Shown: positions 34,435-45,658 of the stretch, one piece after another
Layout of the letters: each line of letters starts with the position of its first letter
How positions within the stretch are numbered: the first letter of the stretch is position 1
Source of the DNA: Gemmatimonadota bacterium
Lineage (GTDB): Bacteria > Gemmatimonadota > Gemmatimonadetes > Longimicrobiales > Gaopeijiaceae
Length of the DNA stretch: 64,000 nt
Reading direction: 5' to 3'
Assembly (NCBI GenBank): GCA_009692205.1
Contig: SHZR01000002.1
Coordinates: forward strand, 101,895 to 165,894
Program-made: the position numbers and the translations under genes
The notes under the pieces: generated by a model
The model's input: the letters and a program-made list of their open reading frames with translations, nothing else
Database searches by the model: none
Told to the model about the DNA's origin: nothing

Positions 34435-36012
34435 TTGAGGAGAGAAATCCTCGTCAGCGCCACTCCCCAGGAGTCCTGGGTGGCGCTGCTGGAAGACCAA
34501 GAGCTCGTAGAAGTGCTGTTCGACCGGCCGGATCAGGATCGGATCCTCGGCGACATCTTCCTCGGCCGCGTCGACGCGGTCCTTCCCGGCATCCAGGCGG
34601 CGTTCGTCGATCTGGGCACCGAGAAGGCCGGCTTCCTGCACGTCGCGGACCTCAACTACGGCGATGGCGAAGCCGACGAGGACGAGGCGGACGGAAACGG
34701 GACGGGCGACGGGGGCGGAGCTGCAGGCGGAGGAGGTCGCGGTGGGGGTCGCAGGCAGCCCAAGCTGCCGCCCATCCAGGATCACATCCAGAAGGGCCAG
34801 ACCCTCTTGGTGCAGGTGACCAAGGAAGCGATGGGCACCAAGGGCCCCCGCCTGACCGCCGAGATCTCACTTCCCGGGCGGTTCCTCGTCTACATGCCGT
34901 ATTCCTCACGCGTGGGCGTGAGCCGGAAGATCGAGGGCCGCGACCAGCGCGCGAAGCTGCGGAGAATGGCGCAGGAGGTCGTGCCACCGGACAGCGGCGG
35001 CATGATCGTCCGCACGGTGAGCGAGGAGGTCAACCAGAAGACCCTCGAGCAGGAGTTCATGAGCCTGCGCCAGCGTTGGCTGAAGATCCAGCAGACCGCG
35101 GCGACCGTCTCGGCTCCGGCTCCTGTACTGCGAGAGGCGAAGCTCATCAGCGGGGTGATTCGCGACCTCTTCAGCGACAAGTTCGACGCGCTCCGCGTGG
35201 ACTCGAAGGAAGTCTTCGACGAGGTGCGCGACTACGTGCGCACGGTCGATCCGGACATCGTCGGGCGGGTGCACCTGCACGAGGGTCCGGTGTCCCTCTT
35301 CGATCAGTACGGCGTGGAGGAGGAGATCCAGAAGGCGTTCCAGCGCACCGTGAGGCTCAAGTCGGGCGGCTACGTCGTCATCGAGCCGACCGAGGCGCTC
35401 GTCTCCATCGACGTGAACACCGGCAAGTTCACGGGCAAGGGTCGGAAGGACCCCGAGGAGACGATCCTCAGGACGAACCTCGAGGCCGCCAGCGTGATCT
35501 GCAAACAGCTCCGGCTGCGCGACATCGGTGGCATCGTGGTCGTCGACTTCATCGACATGGAGACTCAGGAGAACCGGGACAAGGTGCTCCGGGAGCTGCG
35601 CTCCCACTTGGGTCGCGACCGGGCCCGCACGAAGGCATTCGAGGTGTCGAGCCTCGGGCTCGTGGAGATGACCCGGCAACGCATCCGCCCGTCTCTGTTC
35701 ACCTCACTGACCGATGTCTGCCCCTCGTGCGGCGGCATCGGACGTGTCTACAAGCCGGCCACCGTGGTCCGCCGCATCGAACGGAGCCTGGAGCGTGCCG
35801 CGGCGTCCAAGGAAGAGAAGCGCATCGTCGTGCGCGTTCACCCCGAGGTCGCGCTCCGAGTCATCGAGACCGAGCCGGGATTGCTCAAGCGGCTCAGGAG
35901 CCGGACACGCCTGGAACTCGACATGCGCGACGACCCGCTCATGCGTCTCGACGAGTTCCGGCTGCTGTCTGGGCCGGCGGAGAACGACGTCACGGAGAAG
36001 TACGCGGCGTAG
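34435..36012 (+). CDS. rng: Ribonuclease G/E family endoribonuclease
   Basis: RNase G/E cuts single-stranded AU-rich RNA and trims 16S rRNA. The TTG at 34435 begins RREILVSATPQESWVALLED, the normal family opening, giving 525 residues. An S1 domain (about 35-140) is interrupted by a Gly/Asp-rich insert near 85-105. Catalytic metal ligands are Asp326 (SIDVNTG) and Asp371 (VVDFIDM), and the Zn-link is CPSCGG near residue 430. The large C-terminal scaffold of RNase E is absent. The upstream 270 bases (34168-34434) hold no gene. rplU follows. Confidence 0.94.
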   Translation: MRREILVSATPQESWVALLEDQELVEVLFDRPDQDRILGDIFLGRVDAVLPGIQAAFVDLGTEKAGFLHVADLNYGDGEADEDEADGNGTGDGGGAAGGGGRGGGRRQPKLPPIQDHIQKGQTLLVQVTKEAMGTKGPRLTAEISLPGRFLVYMPYSSRVGVSRKIEGRDQRAKLRRMAQEVVPPDSGGMIVRTVSEEVNQKTLEQEFMSLRQRWLKIQQTAATVSAPAPVLREAKLISGVIRDLFSDKFDALRVDSKEVFDEVRDYVRTVDPDIVGRVHLHEGPVSLFDQYGVEEEIQKAFQRTVRLKSGGYVVIEPTEALVSIDVNTGKFTGKGRKDPEETILRTNLEAASVICKQLRLRDIGGIVVVDFIDMETQENRDKVLRELRSHLGRDRARTKAFEVSSLGLVEMTRQRIRPSLFTSLTDVCPSCGGIGRVYKPATVVRRIERSLERAAASKEEKRIVVRVHPEVALRVIETEPGLLKRLRSRTRLELDMRDDPLMRLDEFRLLSGPAENDVTEKYAA

Positions 36013-36121
36013 CGTCTCGGGCGAATTGGCAGGTTCTGCCTTGACCGACCCCCCGGGCTTGGTCGACATTACCCGGCTATCACAGCGGCATTTTCAGGCT
36101 TCAGACAGGCGAAACCCCAGC

Positions 36122-36439
36122 ATGTACGCGGTCTTCAAGACGGGTGGGAAGCAGTTCCGGGCTGAGCCCGGCACCAAGCTTCGCGTCCCGACGTTGGACT
36201 TCGAGCCGGGCGCCTCGGTGGTGTTCGACTTCGTCCTCCTCACGGGTGATGGTGAGGCGACGGTTCAGGTCGGTTCACCGACGGTGGCGGGTGCCTCGGT
36301 CAAGGCGGAGGTTCTCCGTCACGGCCGTGAGAAGAAGATCATCGTCTTCAAGCGCAAGCGCCGCAAAGGCTACCGCAAGAAGCAGGGGCATCGGCAGGAC
36401 TTCACGGAGATTCGCATCGACGAGGTGGCGCTCACCTGA
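36122..36439 (+). CDS. rplU: 50S ribosomal protein bL21
   Basis: A 105-residue protein with the bL21 pattern: [17 protein letters not shown] at the start, [16 protein letters not shown] in the middle and the basic [17 protein letters not shown] segment that contacts 23S rRNA, ending TEIRIDEV. Larger open frames upstream overlap rng and are not coding. It forms the usual pair with rpmA 36 bases downstream, and follows rng, a common arrangement. Confidence 0.97.
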   Translation: MYAVFKTGGKQFRAEPGTKLRVPTLDFEPGASVVFDFVLLTGDGEATVQVGSPTVAGASVKAEVLRHGREKKIIVFKRKRRKGYRKKQGHRQDFTEIRIDEVALT

Positions 36440-36475
36440 GCGTACATCGACGTAGACGACTGGTAGGGATACGCC

Positions 36476-36730
36476 ATGGCACACAAGAAGGGAGTCGGCT
36501 CCAGCCGAAACGGCCGCGACAGCAACCCGCAATATCTCGGGGTGAAGCGCTTTGCCGGGGAGCCGGTGACTGCGGGGACCATCGTCGTGCGTCAGCGCGG
36601 CACGCGTCTCCACCCGGGCCGCAACGTCGGACTGGGCAGGGACGACACGCTGTTCGCGCTCGTGCACGGGGTGGTGAAGTTCGAGCGCATGCGCTCCCGC
36701 AACGTCGTCTCGGTCTATCCAGCGGCATAA
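36476..36730 (+). CDS. rpmA: 50S ribosomal protein bL27
   Basis: An 84-residue bL27 with [16 protein letters not shown] at its start; the flexible N-terminal tail reaches the peptidyl-transferase centre. The following [20 protein letters not shown] and [17 protein letters not shown] segments are typical. There is no cleavable N-terminal extension of the Firmicutes type. In many genomes obgE follows; here a lytic transglycosylase does. Confidence 0.97.
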   Translation: MAHKKGVGSSRNGRDSNPQYLGVKRFAGEPVTAGTIVVRQRGTRLHPGRNVGLGRDDTLFALVHGVVKFERMRSRNVVSVYPAA

Positions 36731-36893
36731 GCTTCCACGGGCGGTTTCGGGGTCCGGACCGACGGCTCACGCCGATCGGCCGGACCTCTTCGCTTGTGGG
36801 AGTGGTACGCCCTGACGAGGTGAAGTCTCTCTCCGCCCCGTACGCAACCTGACGGGCAGAGGGATTCTAGGGCGAAAGCAAGGAGGCAGACCG

Positions 36894-37871
36894 ATGTCCA
36901 GTGTCGACCTTCGCGAGCCCAGTGCTCGTGTCGATAGATCGGGCCGGCAGCGGCGGGCGACCGCGCCGCTCGTGGTGGCGCTGTCGCTCCTCATGATCGC
37001 GTGGCTCGGCGACGATGCCGTGAATCGTGTGACGGATGCCGACGGCGATACCGCCGCCGGTCTCTCCATCGGCACGCTCCCGCTGGAGAGGAACGCGAGC
37101 GTCGAGCGTTGGATGGAACAGCTGCAGACGACGCGCAGGGAGGAGTTCCAGGCGCTCCTCGAGAGCAGCGGCGTATTCGAGGACCTCATCCGCGGCAAGC
37201 TGCGCGAGCGCTCGATGCCGGAGGAGCTCCTCTACCTCGCGATGATCGAGTCGGGGCTGTCGCCCCTCGCCGAGTCCAGGGTCGCCGCGGTGGGCCTCTG
37301 GCAGTTCATGGACCCCACGGCCCGCGACCTCGGGCTGCGCATGGACGAGTATGTGGACGAGCGCAGGGATCCCGTCCGCGCCACGGACGCCGCGCTCGAC
37401 TACCTCTTCTGGCTCCGCGCGCGCTTCGGCTCGTGGTACTTGGCGGTGGCCGCGTACAACGCGGGGCCGGCGCGCATCGAACGCATCCTCGAGCTGTACG
37501 CGGACGGGCGCACGGGGAACGAAGCCATCTACTGGGAAATCCTCCGGCACCTGCCGCGGGAGACGCGTGAGTACGTGCCCCGTTTGATCGCCACGGCGCT
37601 CCTGGCCGCGGACGCCGAAGCGCTCGGCTTCGAAGACTCGGACGCGCGGGCGTACGAGTACGACTTGGTGTACGTCCCTGGCGGGACGAAGCTGCCGGTG
37701 GTGGCGCGGTCGTTGGACGTGCACGCGGACGTGTTGAGGGACCTGAATCCCCACCTGATCCGAGACGTCACCCCGCCTGGGGAGATGTACGCGCTGCGCG
37801 TGCCGGCCGGACACGGTCCCGCCGTGGTCGCGTCGCTCGGGCGAGTCTGGCCCTCCCCGAACGTCGACTAG
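36894..37871 (+). CDS. Membrane-anchored lytic transglycosylase (SLT/MltD-like)
   Basis: Lytic transglycosylases cleave peptidoglycan glycan strands. The 325-residue protein has a single N-terminal membrane segment (about 24-38), a helical linker and the SLT domain (about 95-215) with catalytic Glu119 in LAMIESGLSPLAES and AVGLWQFM, then AAYNAGPARIERI. The C-terminal ~70 residues (LPVVARSLDVHADVLRDLNP) resemble a single LysM-like wall-binding module. Its stop codon shares the palindrome CTAG with the convergent chorismate mutase stop. Confidence 0.88.
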   Translation: MSSVDLREPSARVDRSGRQRRATAPLVVALSLLMIAWLGDDAVNRVTDADGDTAAGLSIGTLPLERNASVERWMEQLQTTRREEFQALLESSGVFEDLIRGKLRERSMPEELLYLAMIESGLSPLAESRVAAVGLWQFMDPTARDLGLRMDEYVDERRDPVRATDAALDYLFWLRARFGSWYLAVAAYNAGPARIERILELYADGRTGNEAIYWEILRHLPRETREYVPRLIATALLAADAEALGFEDSDARAYEYDLVYVPGGTKLPVVARSLDVHADVLRDLNPHLIRDVTPPGEMYALRVPAGHGPAVVASLGRVWPSPNVD

Positions 37872-38179
37872 ACCGAGTCGGCCTTCGCGGGGGGCGGCCC
37901 CCAGCGGGTGCGCCCCTCCTGGGCATCCCGCGCGGCGGCGATGATCCTCCAGATCACGTCGCGGGTCAGCTCCTCGTCCACCCCGAACTCGCGCGCGATC
38001 TCGGCGGCCCGGCGGACGACCTTGGCTTCCTGCTGAGGATCGAGCACCGGTAGGCCGAGCGTCTGTTTCGTCCGTCCGATCTCGATCGCGAGATCACGGC
38101 GCCGGCCGATCAACTCGACGAGCTGCCGGTCGATCGCCTCGATGCGCGAGCGCAATTCTTCCAGCTTGGGATCGCTCAT
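37868..38179 (-). CDS. Chorismate mutase, AroQ class
   Basis: Chorismate mutase makes prephenate for Phe and Tyr synthesis. The 103-residue all-helical protein matches the AroQ fold: [19 protein letters not shown], then [13 protein letters not shown] with the active-site Arg/Lys residues and [16 protein letters not shown]. It is a stand-alone mutase, not fused to DAHP synthase or prephenate dehydratase. Its ATG overlaps the stop of the thiolase gene (ATGA), an unusual partner for an aromatic pathway gene. Confidence 0.9.
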   Translation of the reverse strand: MSDPKLEELRSRIEAIDRQLVELIGRRRDLAIEIGRTKQTLGLPVLDPQQEAKVVRRAAEIAREFGVDEELTRDVIWRIIAAARDAQEGRTRWGPPPAKADSV

Positions 38180-39378
38180 GCGGCCACCTTCTCAAAAAGG
38201 GCGGCGATGCCTTGCCCGACGCCGATGCACATGGTCGCGAGCCCCCGCGAGGCCTCGCGCCTGCGCAGCTCGTGCAGGAGTGTGACCACGATGCGGGCTC
38301 CGGAGCATCCCACGGGGTGGCCCAGCGCGATGGCGCCGCCGTTCACGTTGACCCTTGCTGGGTCGAGGCTCAGCCGATCCATACAGGGCAGCGCCTGCGC
38401 GGCGAACGCCTCGTTCAGCTCGACGAGGTCGAGCTCCGCTGCGGACCACCCGGCGCGCGCGAGCGCTCGCTCGGTGGCCGGCACCGGGCCGATCCCCATG
38501 CGGTGAGGCTCTACGCCGGCCACCGAGCCAGCCACGACCCGGGCCATGGGCGTGAGGCCGAGCGCCCGGGCTCGGTCCGCAGACATGACGAGGAGAGCGG
38601 CGGCGCCGTCATTGATCCCCGAGGAGTTTCCCGCGGTCACCGTGCCGCCTTTCTTGAACACCGGACGGAGCCGCGCGAGCTCGTCCGCGGTGGTGCCGGG
38701 GCGGGGATGTTCGTCTTGCGTCACCCGGAGGGACTCGCCGCGGACCTGCGGCACCTCGACCGGGACGATCTCGTCGGCGAAGCGGCAGGCGCGCATCGCC
38801 TCGCCGGCTCGGCGCTGGCTCTCGGCCGCGAAGGCATCCTGCGTCTCGCGGCGCACGCCGAACTCCTCGGCGATCACCTCAGCGGTCTCCCCCAGGCCGA
38901 TCGTCCACTCGGGAGCGAACGCCGGGTTGGGGAAACGCCACCCGAGCACCGTGTCCGCGATCTCGGGAGTGCCGCGCGCGTACCCGACCGACGGCTTGAG
39001 CATCACGTACGGGGCGCGGCTCATGCTCTCGACACCGCCCGCGATGAAGACATCGCCCTCTCCGGCCCGCACCGCGTGGGCCGCCGAGAGAACCGCCTGC
39101 ATGCCGGAGCCGCAGAGGCGATTCACGGTCTGCCCGGGCACCGCCACCGGTAGGCCCGCGCGGAGCAGCGCCATGCGCGCGACGTTGCGGTTGTCTTCGC
39201 CCGCCTGGTTGGTGCATCCGAACAGCACGTCGTCGATCGCCGCGGGCGCGATGCCTGTGCGACGCAGGAGGGCCTCGATCGTGACCGCGGCCAAATCGTC
39301 TGGCCGCATGGGCGCCAACGCGCCGCCGTGCCTTCCGATGGGCGTCCTGACCCCGTCGATGATCCACGCCTCGCGCAT
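38176..39378 (-). CDS. Thiolase (acetyl-CoA acetyltransferase / 3-ketoacyl-CoA thiolase)
   Basis: Thiolases join or cleave acyl-CoAs at the beta carbon. From the ATG at 39378 the protein has 400 residues. The nucleophile is Cys89 in [25 protein letters not shown], the His of [11 protein letters not shown], and the [11 protein letters not shown] motif with the second active Cys are present. A longer open frame to 39522 has no similarity. Substrate length is not predictable; position near acyl-CoA genes fits fatty or branched acid breakdown. Coupled to chorismate mutase by overlap. Confidence 0.93.
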   Translation of the reverse strand: MREAWIIDGVRTPIGRHGGALAPMRPDDLAAVTIEALLRRTGIAPAAIDDVLFGCTNQAGEDNRNVARMALLRAGLPVAVPGQTVNRLCGSGMQAVLSAAHAVRAGEGDVFIAGGVESMSRAPYVMLKPSVGYARGTPEIADTVLGWRFPNPAFAPEWTIGLGETAEVIAEEFGVRRETQDAFAAESQRRAGEAMRACRFADEIVPVEVPQVRGESLRVTQDEHPRPGTTADELARLRPVFKKGGTVTAGNSSGINDGAAALLVMSADRARALGLTPMARVVAGSVAGVEPHRMGIGPVPATERALARAGWSAAELDLVELNEAFAAQALPCMDRLSLDPARVNVNGGAIALGHPVGCSGARIVVTLLHELRRREASRGLATMCIGVGQGIAALFEKVAA

Positions 39379-39559
39379 TCGTTCGTCCTGTCGCTTGTTG
39401 ACCCGCGGTGTACGCTTTCCGCGGAGGCACCCTATACACATGGCGTGAGGGGAGTTTCCGGCGCAAGCGGCCGAGGGAGAAGGGTCCGGCCTCCCGCTGC
39501 GTAGAGAATGCGACCCTCGCACGCCCCATCACGTTGTCTGGAAGGCAGGAGGCGGTACC

Positions 39560-40948
39560 TTGTACACGGTGACATTCGCACGGATGAAGACTCTCATGAG
39601 CAGCCCACTCTCGGCCCCCGTCCGCGTCGTCGTGGCGGTCGCCCTGCTTGGCGCACCCGCGGCTGTCCACGCACAGAGTGTCATCTACCGAGTGCCGGTC
39701 ACCGGGGTCGTCGAGCTCGGCATGGCCCCTTTCATCGAGCGGAGCATCGAGGAGGCAGCCGCCCAGGGCATGGCGGCCGTCATACTCGACATGGATACGC
39801 CCGGTGGACGCGTCGATGCCGCCGAGCGCATCGCCGACGCCATCAGCGACGCGGGCGTCCCCGTGTACACGCTCGTCAACCGCCGCGCGTTCTCCGCCGG
39901 TGCGTTGATCGCGCTGTCCAGTCAGCGCATCTACATGCGGCCGGGCTCCGTGATCGGAGCCGCGACGCCCATCGACGGCTCCGGTGAGACCGCTCCCGAG
40001 AAGATCGTGTCGGCCATGCGCAGCCAGATGCGCGCGCTCGCCGAGGCCCGCGGGCTCGATCCCCTGATCGCTGAAGCGATGGTCGATCCCGACATCGAGA
40101 TCGAAGGCATCGACGAGGCCGGTAAGCTGCTGACGTTGACGACCGAAGAGGCCGTCCGAGTCGGGTACGCCACCGAGGTCGAGGACCTGCCGGCGCTGTT
40201 GGCGCTCCTCGGCATGGAGGGCGCTCAGGTGGTTACGTCCGAGGTCAACTGGGCGGAAAGCGTCGTGCGGTTCTTCTCCAACCCGATCGTGGCGCCGTTC
40301 CTCCTCACGCTCGGGTTCCTCGGCCTCATCGTCGAGATCAAGACGGCGGGATTCGGACTGGCGGGCATCGCGGGCCTCTTGTCCCTCTCCCTGTTCTTCG
40401 GTTCGCACCTCGTCGTGGGCCTCGCGGGGTGGGAGGACCTCATCGTCTTCGGGGTCGGACTGATCTTGGTCGTCGTGGAGGCGTTCGTGATCCCGGGCTT
40501 CGGGCTCTTCGGCATTCTCGGCGCGCTCGGCATTTTCGGTGGACTCTACATGAGCTTGATGGGCACGCTACCGACAACCGCGGACTTCACGCGCGCCGGC
40601 TTGGTCATGACCACCACGGTCCTGCTGATCGTGGTCTCGGCTTGGGTGCTCATTCGATCGCTGCCTGGAAGCTCGCGACTGGCGAAGAGCGGCATCTTCC
40701 TGCTGCAGCGGACCGATCGGGCGATCGGCTACGAGTCCGCGGAGCCACGAAGGGACCTCGTGGGCGTCCTGGGCAAGGCGATCACCGACCTGCGTCCTTC
40801 GGGAACGGGCTTGTTCGGTGACGAGCGCATCGACGTGGTCTCCGAGTCCGAATGGATCACCGAAGGAACCCCCATTCGAATCATCAGCGCGGAAGGATAC
40901 CGGCACATCGTGCGGCCGGTCACCGAGAAGTCGTCCGCGCAAGCGTGA
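39560..40948 (+). CDS. NfeD-family membrane protease
   Basis: NfeD long forms combine a ClpP-like serine protease with membrane helices and an OB domain and act with flotillin/SPFH proteins; the flotillin gene follows here. The 462-residue protein has a signal peptide ending AVHAQS, DTPGG (79-83) and the nucleophile Ser112 (AFSAGALIAL), four or so membrane helices (about 245-375) and an OB-fold tail (390-450). The start chosen is TTG 39560 because AGGAGG lies 7 bases upstream; ATG 39584 lacks a ribosome site but gives a more ordinary signal peptide. Confidence 0.9.
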   Translation: MYTVTFARMKTLMSSPLSAPVRVVVAVALLGAPAAVHAQSVIYRVPVTGVVELGMAPFIERSIEEAAAQGMAAVILDMDTPGGRVDAAERIADAISDAGVPVYTLVNRRAFSAGALIALSSQRIYMRPGSVIGAATPIDGSGETAPEKIVSAMRSQMRALAEARGLDPLIAEAMVDPDIEIEGIDEAGKLLTLTTEEAVRVGYATEVEDLPALLALLGMEGAQVVTSEVNWAESVVRFFSNPIVAPFLLTLGFLGLIVEIKTAGFGLAGIAGLLSLSLFFGSHLVVGLAGWEDLIVFGVGLILVVVEAFVIPGFGLFGILGALGIFGGLYMSLMGTLPTTADFTRAGLVMTTTVLLIVVSAWVLIRSLPGSSRLAKSGIFLLQRTDRAIGYESAEPRRDLVGVLGKAITDLRPSGTGLFGDERIDVVSESEWITEGTPIRIISAEGYRHIVRPVTEKSSAQA

Positions 40949-40986
40949 CCCGCACCCCACAACTCAACCCTCCCGGGGCCTGACGC

Positions 40987-41976
40987 ATGCAAATCGAAGA
41001 AGTCATCCCGTTGTTTCTGACCCTCGCGCTTGTGTTCTTCGTCGGCATGATTGTCTGGTTAATCCCCGTCCGCCTGTGGGTCGAGGCGCTTTCCGCCGGT
41101 GTGAAGGTCAACATCGGAACGCTGGTAGGGATGCGGCTGAGGAAGGTCTCGCCCGCGGCGATCGTGAGGCCGCTCATCAACGCGACCAAAGCCGGGCTCG
41201 ACCTGGACATCAACCAGCTCGAGGCCCACTACTTGGCCGGAGGCCGCGTCGACCGCGTCGTCGGCGCACTCATCAGCGCCGACAAGGCGAACATCGAGCT
41301 CGCGTTCAATCAGGCCGCGGCGATCGACCTCGCCGGCCGGGACGTCTTCGAGGCCGTCCAGTTCTCCGTGACCCCGAAGGTCATCAACACGCCCAGAGTG
41401 GCGGCGATGGCCCAGGACGGCATCCAGCTCATCGCGGTCGCGCGCGTGACCGTGCGGGCGAACATCAACCGTCTCGTCGGCGGCGCGGGTGAGGAGACGA
41501 TTCTCGCCCGTGTCGGTGAGGGAATCGTGTCGACGATCGGCTCGTCGGCCTCGCACAAGGCGGTGCTCGAGAACCCCGAGAGGATCTCCAAGACTGTCCT
41601 CAGCAAGGGCCTCGACTCAGGCACCGCCTTCGAGATCCTGTCGATCGATATCGCCGACGTGGACGTCGGCAAGAACATCGGTGCCGAGCTCCAGACGGAT
41701 CAGGCGGAGGCCGACAAGCGGGTCGCGCAGGCACGGGCGGAAGAGCGGCGCGCGATGGCCGTGGCCGTTGAGCAGGAGATGAAGGCTCGCGTCGAAGAGA
41801 TGAAGGCCGAGGTCGTGCGTGCCGAGGCCCAGATCCCCCTCGCGATCGCCGAGGCGTTCCGCAACGGCAACTTCGGCGTGATGGACTTCATGCGGTATCG
41901 GAACATCCAGGCCGATACGCAGATGCGCGCCGCGATCGCGGGCCCTGAGGCGGGCGGCAAGAGCTCGATCGACTAG
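40987..41976 (+). CDS. floA: Flotillin-like protein FloA
   Basis: FloA organises membrane microdomains. The 329-residue protein has one N-terminal membrane helix (about 8-30, [19 protein letters not shown]), the SPFH-type core starting [11 protein letters not shown] and an Ala/Glu-rich coiled coil (about 230-295) that drives oligomerisation. Start ATG 40987 is 38 bases after nfeD, the typical nfeD-floA pair, and a membrane-anchored partner follows 11 bases later. Confidence 0.94.
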   Translation: MQIEEVIPLFLTLALVFFVGMIVWLIPVRLWVEALSAGVKVNIGTLVGMRLRKVSPAAIVRPLINATKAGLDLDINQLEAHYLAGGRVDRVVGALISADKANIELAFNQAAAIDLAGRDVFEAVQFSVTPKVINTPRVAAMAQDGIQLIAVARVTVRANINRLVGGAGEETILARVGEGIVSTIGSSASHKAVLENPERISKTVLSKGLDSGTAFEILSIDIADVDVGKNIGAELQTDQAEADKRVAQARAEERRAMAVAVEQEMKARVEEMKAEVVRAEAQIPLAIAEAFRNGNFGVMDFMRYRNIQADTQMRAAIAGPEAGGKSSID

Positions 41977-41987
41977 GCCGGGGCGCT

Positions 41988-42692
41988 ATGGAACAGCTGA
42001 TCTTCTTCGGCGTCATCATTCTGTTCTCGATTCTCGAGTCGGTGGCGAGAAGCCGGCAGAAGAAGCGCGGGCCCCAGGCTCCCGAGGCTCCGGCCGAGTG
42101 GCAGTGGGAGCCGGGGAAGGCCGAAGTCCCGGACAGGCCCGGGTACGATGCCGAGCCCACGTTCGACCGTGAGCCGTCGGTCGAGGAGCGGCCTACCTTC
42201 GACGCGGAGCCCACGTTCGACGACGTCGTGGCCACGAGGCAGCCTCGACCGACCGACGACCTGGAGCCCACGAGGCGGGCGCAACGGGCGCCTGCGACCT
42301 CCTCCGAGTCGATGATTCCCGCCGACCTCTGGGAGGAGATTGCGGGTCTCGGGCGGGGACGGGTGCCGGTGCCCGCGGAGACGGCTCCGACTCCGCCTCC
42401 GGCACGGCAGCCTCAGACGCGGCCGCTCCCCACTCGGGCGTCGCGGCCCACGCCTCCACACGAGGCGCATACCGTCCACCAGTCACATGTCGGGTTCGGG
42501 ACGGATCCGTCGGAGCGCGCGCGCTCCGAGCAGGACGGCCTCGACCCGCTAGCGCGGCGGTTGGGTGCCGATGCGGCCGCGGTGCATCAACAGCTTCGCA
42601 CGCGTGGCCGGCACGCACTGCGCCAGGCAATGATCCTGAACGAGGTGCTCGGACCCCCGGTCGCGACCCGGCCGGATCGCTACCAGGAGTAG
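41988..42692 (+). CDS. Unknown protein with N-terminal membrane helix, third gene of the nfeD-floA operon
   Basis: A 234-residue protein. Residues 1-18 (MEQLIFFGVIILFSILES) form one membrane helix; 25-190 are Pro/Glu/Thr-rich and probably disordered, with imperfect repeats of the type PTFDxEPS/T; the last 45 residues (DPLARRLGADAAAVHQQL, ALRQAMILNEVLGPPVATRP) form a short helical domain that may be the conserved part. No family recognised. Position suggests a cytoplasmic partner of the flotillin complex. Confidence 0.65.
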   Translation: MEQLIFFGVIILFSILESVARSRQKKRGPQAPEAPAEWQWEPGKAEVPDRPGYDAEPTFDREPSVEERPTFDAEPTFDDVVATRQPRPTDDLEPTRRAQRAPATSSESMIPADLWEEIAGLGRGRVPVPAETAPTPPPARQPQTRPLPTRASRPTPPHEAHTVHQSHVGFGTDPSERARSEQDGLDPLARRLGADAAAVHQQLRTRGRHALRQAMILNEVLGPPVATRPDRYQE

Positions 42693-42698
42693 TCCCGG

Positions 42699-45500
42699 CT
42701 ACATCTCGCCGCGCGCCATCTTCCTCAGGACCGTCTGGAGGATGCCGCCGTTGACGTAGTATTTGACGTCGATCTCCGAGTCGAGCCGGACATGAGCCTG
42801 GAAGCTCTTGACCGCGCCGTTCTCGGCCTTCGCGATGACCTCGACCGTCCCGCCTGGCTCGAGACCCTTCTCGATGCCCGTGATGTCGAAGGTCTCCCTG
42901 CCGGTGAGGCCCAGGCTCGCCGGCGTGGCGCCGCCCTTGAACTCGAGCGGGAGCACGCCCATGCCGACCAGGTTGCTCCGGTGGATGCGCTCGAAGCTCT
43001 CCGCGATCACGGCGCGAACGCCGAGCAGGGTCGTCCCCTTGGCGGCCCAGTCGCGGGAGCTGCCCGTGCCGTACTCCGTACCGGCGATCACGATGAGGGG
43101 GATGCCTACCGCCTGATAGCGCATCGACGCGTCGTAGATCGGGATCGTCTCACCCGTGGGGAAGTGCAGCGTGTAGGGACCCTCGAGGCCCTCGATCAAC
43201 TTGTTCTTGATGCGCACGTTGCCGAACGTGCCCCGCATCATGACCTCGTGGTTGCCGCGCCGCGCGCCGAACGTGTTGAAGTCGGCCACCTCGACGCCGT
43301 GAGCCCGCAGGTACGTGCCCGCAGGCTCGGCCTTGGGAATCGAGCCGGCCGGTGAGATGTGGTCGGTCGTGACGGAGTGTCCGAAGAGCCCCAGTACGCG
43401 CGCGCCGCGCAGGTCCGTGGGGGCGCCGACGTCCATGCTCAAACCGTCGAAGAACGGCGGTCGGCGCACGTAGGTCGACTCGCCCGCCCAGTCGTAGAGG
43501 CTGCTCTCCGCGGGGACGGGGAGCGCGCGCCAGTTCTCGTCGCCCGTATCGACGACGGCGTAGCGCGACGTGAACATCTCGGGCTTGAGGGACGAGGTCA
43601 CCGTGTCCCGAACCTCCTGCGGCGATGGCCAGATGTCCGCGAGGAAGACGGGCGCGCCCTTCTTGTCGTGCCCGAGCGGCTCGTTGTAGAGGTCGATGTC
43701 GACGCGGCCCGCGAGCGCGTACGCCACCACGAGAGGCGGCGAGGCGAGGTAGTTGGCGCGAACGAGCGGGTGGATGCGCGCCTCGAAGTTGCGGTTGCCC
43801 GACAGCACGGCCGCGACGACCAGCCCGTGCTCCTCCACGGCCTGATGGATGTTCTCGGGGAGCGGGCCACTGTTGCCGATGCACGTCGTGCAGCCGTACC
43901 CGACCAGGTGGAAGCGCAGCGCCTCCAGGTACTTCATGAGTCCCGCCGCGGTCAGGTAGTCCGTCACCACCTGACTGCCCGGGGCCATCGAGGTCTTCAC
44001 CCACGGCTTCACCTGGAGGCCCCTCTCGATGGCCTTCCTCGCCAAGAGGCCCGCGCCGACCATGACGGAGGGGTTCGACGTGTTTGTGCAGCTCGTGATC
44101 GACGCGATGACGACCGTGCCGTCGGTGATCTCGACCTGCTGCCCCTCGCAGTCGATGAGCACGCAGCGCGCGTCCGCGGCCACGCGCACGGCTTCGCTCC
44201 CACCCTCGCCGCCCCAGCTCTCGCCGGTACGCTGCTGTCCCTCGCCCTCCGCCTTCTCCCGCGAGGGAAAGCCGAAGCCCGCCGGCACGAGCGTCGGCAG
44301 GTCCTTCTCGAACTGCCCGCGCATGTCGGCCAGGCGGACCCGGTCCTGCGGGCGGCGTGGCCCGGCGAGGCTCGGCTCCACCGTCGAGAGGTCGAGCTCG
44401 AGCTTGGAGGTGTACTGTGGGTCGGGCGTCTCATCCGTGCGGAAGAGGCCGAGCTCCTTGCTGATGCGCTCCACACGCTCCACCAGGCCGGCGGGGCGTC
44501 CCGTGCCGCGTAGGTAGCGGAGCGCCTGCTCGTCCACGGGAAAGAAGCCGATCGTCGCGCCGTACTCGGGCGACATGTTGGCGAGCGTCGCCTTGTCGGG
44601 GAGGGTGAGGTTGCTGAGCCCAGCGCCGTAGTACTCGACGAACTTGTCGACCACACCGTGCTTCCTGAGGATCTCGGTGACGCGCAGCACGAGGTCGGTG
44701 GCCGTGCATCCCTCGGGCAGCGAGCCGATGAGCTTCACGCCGACGACTTCCGGGAGCAGCATGTAGTAGGGTTGTCCGAGCATCACCGCTTCGGCCTCGA
44801 TGCCACCGACGCCCCAGCCGACCACGCCAAGCCCGTTGATCATGGTCGTGTGCGAATCGGTTCCCACGACGGTGTCCGGATACGCGACGAAGGAGTTCCC
44901 CTGCTTCTGCCGATGAATCACGGGCGCCAGGTACTCGAGGTTCACCTGGTGGACGATGCCCGTTCCCGGCGGCACGACGGTGAAGTTGTCGAACGCTTCC
45001 TGAGCCCAGCGGAGCAGCGCGTAGCGTTCCCGGTTCCGCTCGAACTCCTTCTCCACGTTGAGGCGGAACGCGTCGGCGAAGCCGCTGTAGTCGACCTGCA
45101 CCGAGTGGTCGATCACGAGGTCGGCCGGCACGACCGGGTTGATGCGAGCGGGGTCGCCGCCGAGTGCCTTCAGGCCGTCCCGCATCGCAGCGAGGTCGAC
45201 CACCGCGGGGACGCCCGTGAAGTCCTGGAGGACCACCCGTGACGGCATGAACGGCACGTCGGCGCCCGAGCGCGTCGGGCTCCACGCAGCGACCGCCTCC
45301 ACGTGCTCGGGAGCGACATAGGCTCCGCCCGCGTGCCGGAGCGCGTTCTCGAGGAGCACGCGAATCGAGACGGGTAGGCGATCGAGCGAGCCGACGATGC
45401 CGTCCTCTTCGAGCTTCGCGAGGCGGTAGAATGACGTCTGTCCCTCGACGAGATCGATGGTCTTCAGAGCGCCGAAGGGGTCCTTCTTGGTCTTCGCCAC
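42699..45500 (-). CDS. acnA: Aconitate hydratase A
   Basis: Aconitase isomerises citrate to isocitrate in the TCA cycle. The 933-residue protein is of the AcnA/IRP1 type. The 4Fe-4S ligands are in [14 protein letters not shown] and [35 protein letters not shown] and [11 protein letters not shown] near the end are also intact. An insertion of about 30 polar residues ([20 protein letters not shown]) lies before the first Fe-S cysteine. It stands alone on the minus strand. gltA is about 6.5 kb away on the other strand. Confidence 0.97.
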   Translation of the reverse strand: MAKTKKDPFGALKTIDLVEGQTSFYRLAKLEEDGIVGSLDRLPVSIRVLLENALRHAGGAYVAPEHVEAVAAWSPTRSGADVPFMPSRVVLQDFTGVPAVVDLAAMRDGLKALGGDPARINPVVPADLVIDHSVQVDYSGFADAFRLNVEKEFERNRERYALLRWAQEAFDNFTVVPPGTGIVHQVNLEYLAPVIHRQKQGNSFVAYPDTVVGTDSHTTMINGLGVVGWGVGGIEAEAVMLGQPYYMLLPEVVGVKLIGSLPEGCTATDLVLRVTEILRKHGVVDKFVEYYGAGLSNLTLPDKATLANMSPEYGATIGFFPVDEQALRYLRGTGRPAGLVERVERISKELGLFRTDETPDPQYTSKLELDLSTVEPSLAGPRRPQDRVRLADMRGQFEKDLPTLVPAGFGFPSREKAEGEGQQRTGESWGGEGGSEAVRVAADARCVLIDCEGQQVEITDGTVVIASITSCTNTSNPSVMVGAGLLARKAIERGLQVKPWVKTSMAPGSQVVTDYLTAAGLMKYLEALRFHLVGYGCTTCIGNSGPLPENIHQAVEEHGLVVAAVLSGNRNFEARIHPLVRANYLASPPLVVAYALAGRVDIDLYNEPLGHDKKGAPVFLADIWPSPQEVRDTVTSSLKPEMFTSRYAVVDTGDENWRALPVPAESSLYDWAGESTYVRRPPFFDGLSMDVGAPTDLRGARVLGLFGHSVTTDHISPAGSIPKAEPAGTYLRAHGVEVADFNTFGARRGNHEVMMRGTFGNVRIKNKLIEGLEGPYTLHFPTGETIPIYDASMRYQAVGIPLIVIAGTEYGTGSSRDWAAKGTTLLGVRAVIAESFERIHRSNLVGMGVLPLEFKGGATPASLGLTGRETFDITGIEKGLEPGGTVEVIAKAENGAVKSFQAHVRLDSEIDVKYYVNGGILQTVLRKMARGEM

Positions 45501-45658
45501 GGGGGCTCCTGTCGTAACGTTTCGTGCGCTGGCTCTGGGGCCCTAATGATGTCCTAACTAGGGTTCGATGTCAGGTGCGGATGGCGCGTCGATGGAGGCG
45601 CCTTGCACGGTCTTCGCTCAGCACGGAAGTTGACCACCCGTCCCACTGGGGAGGCCAC

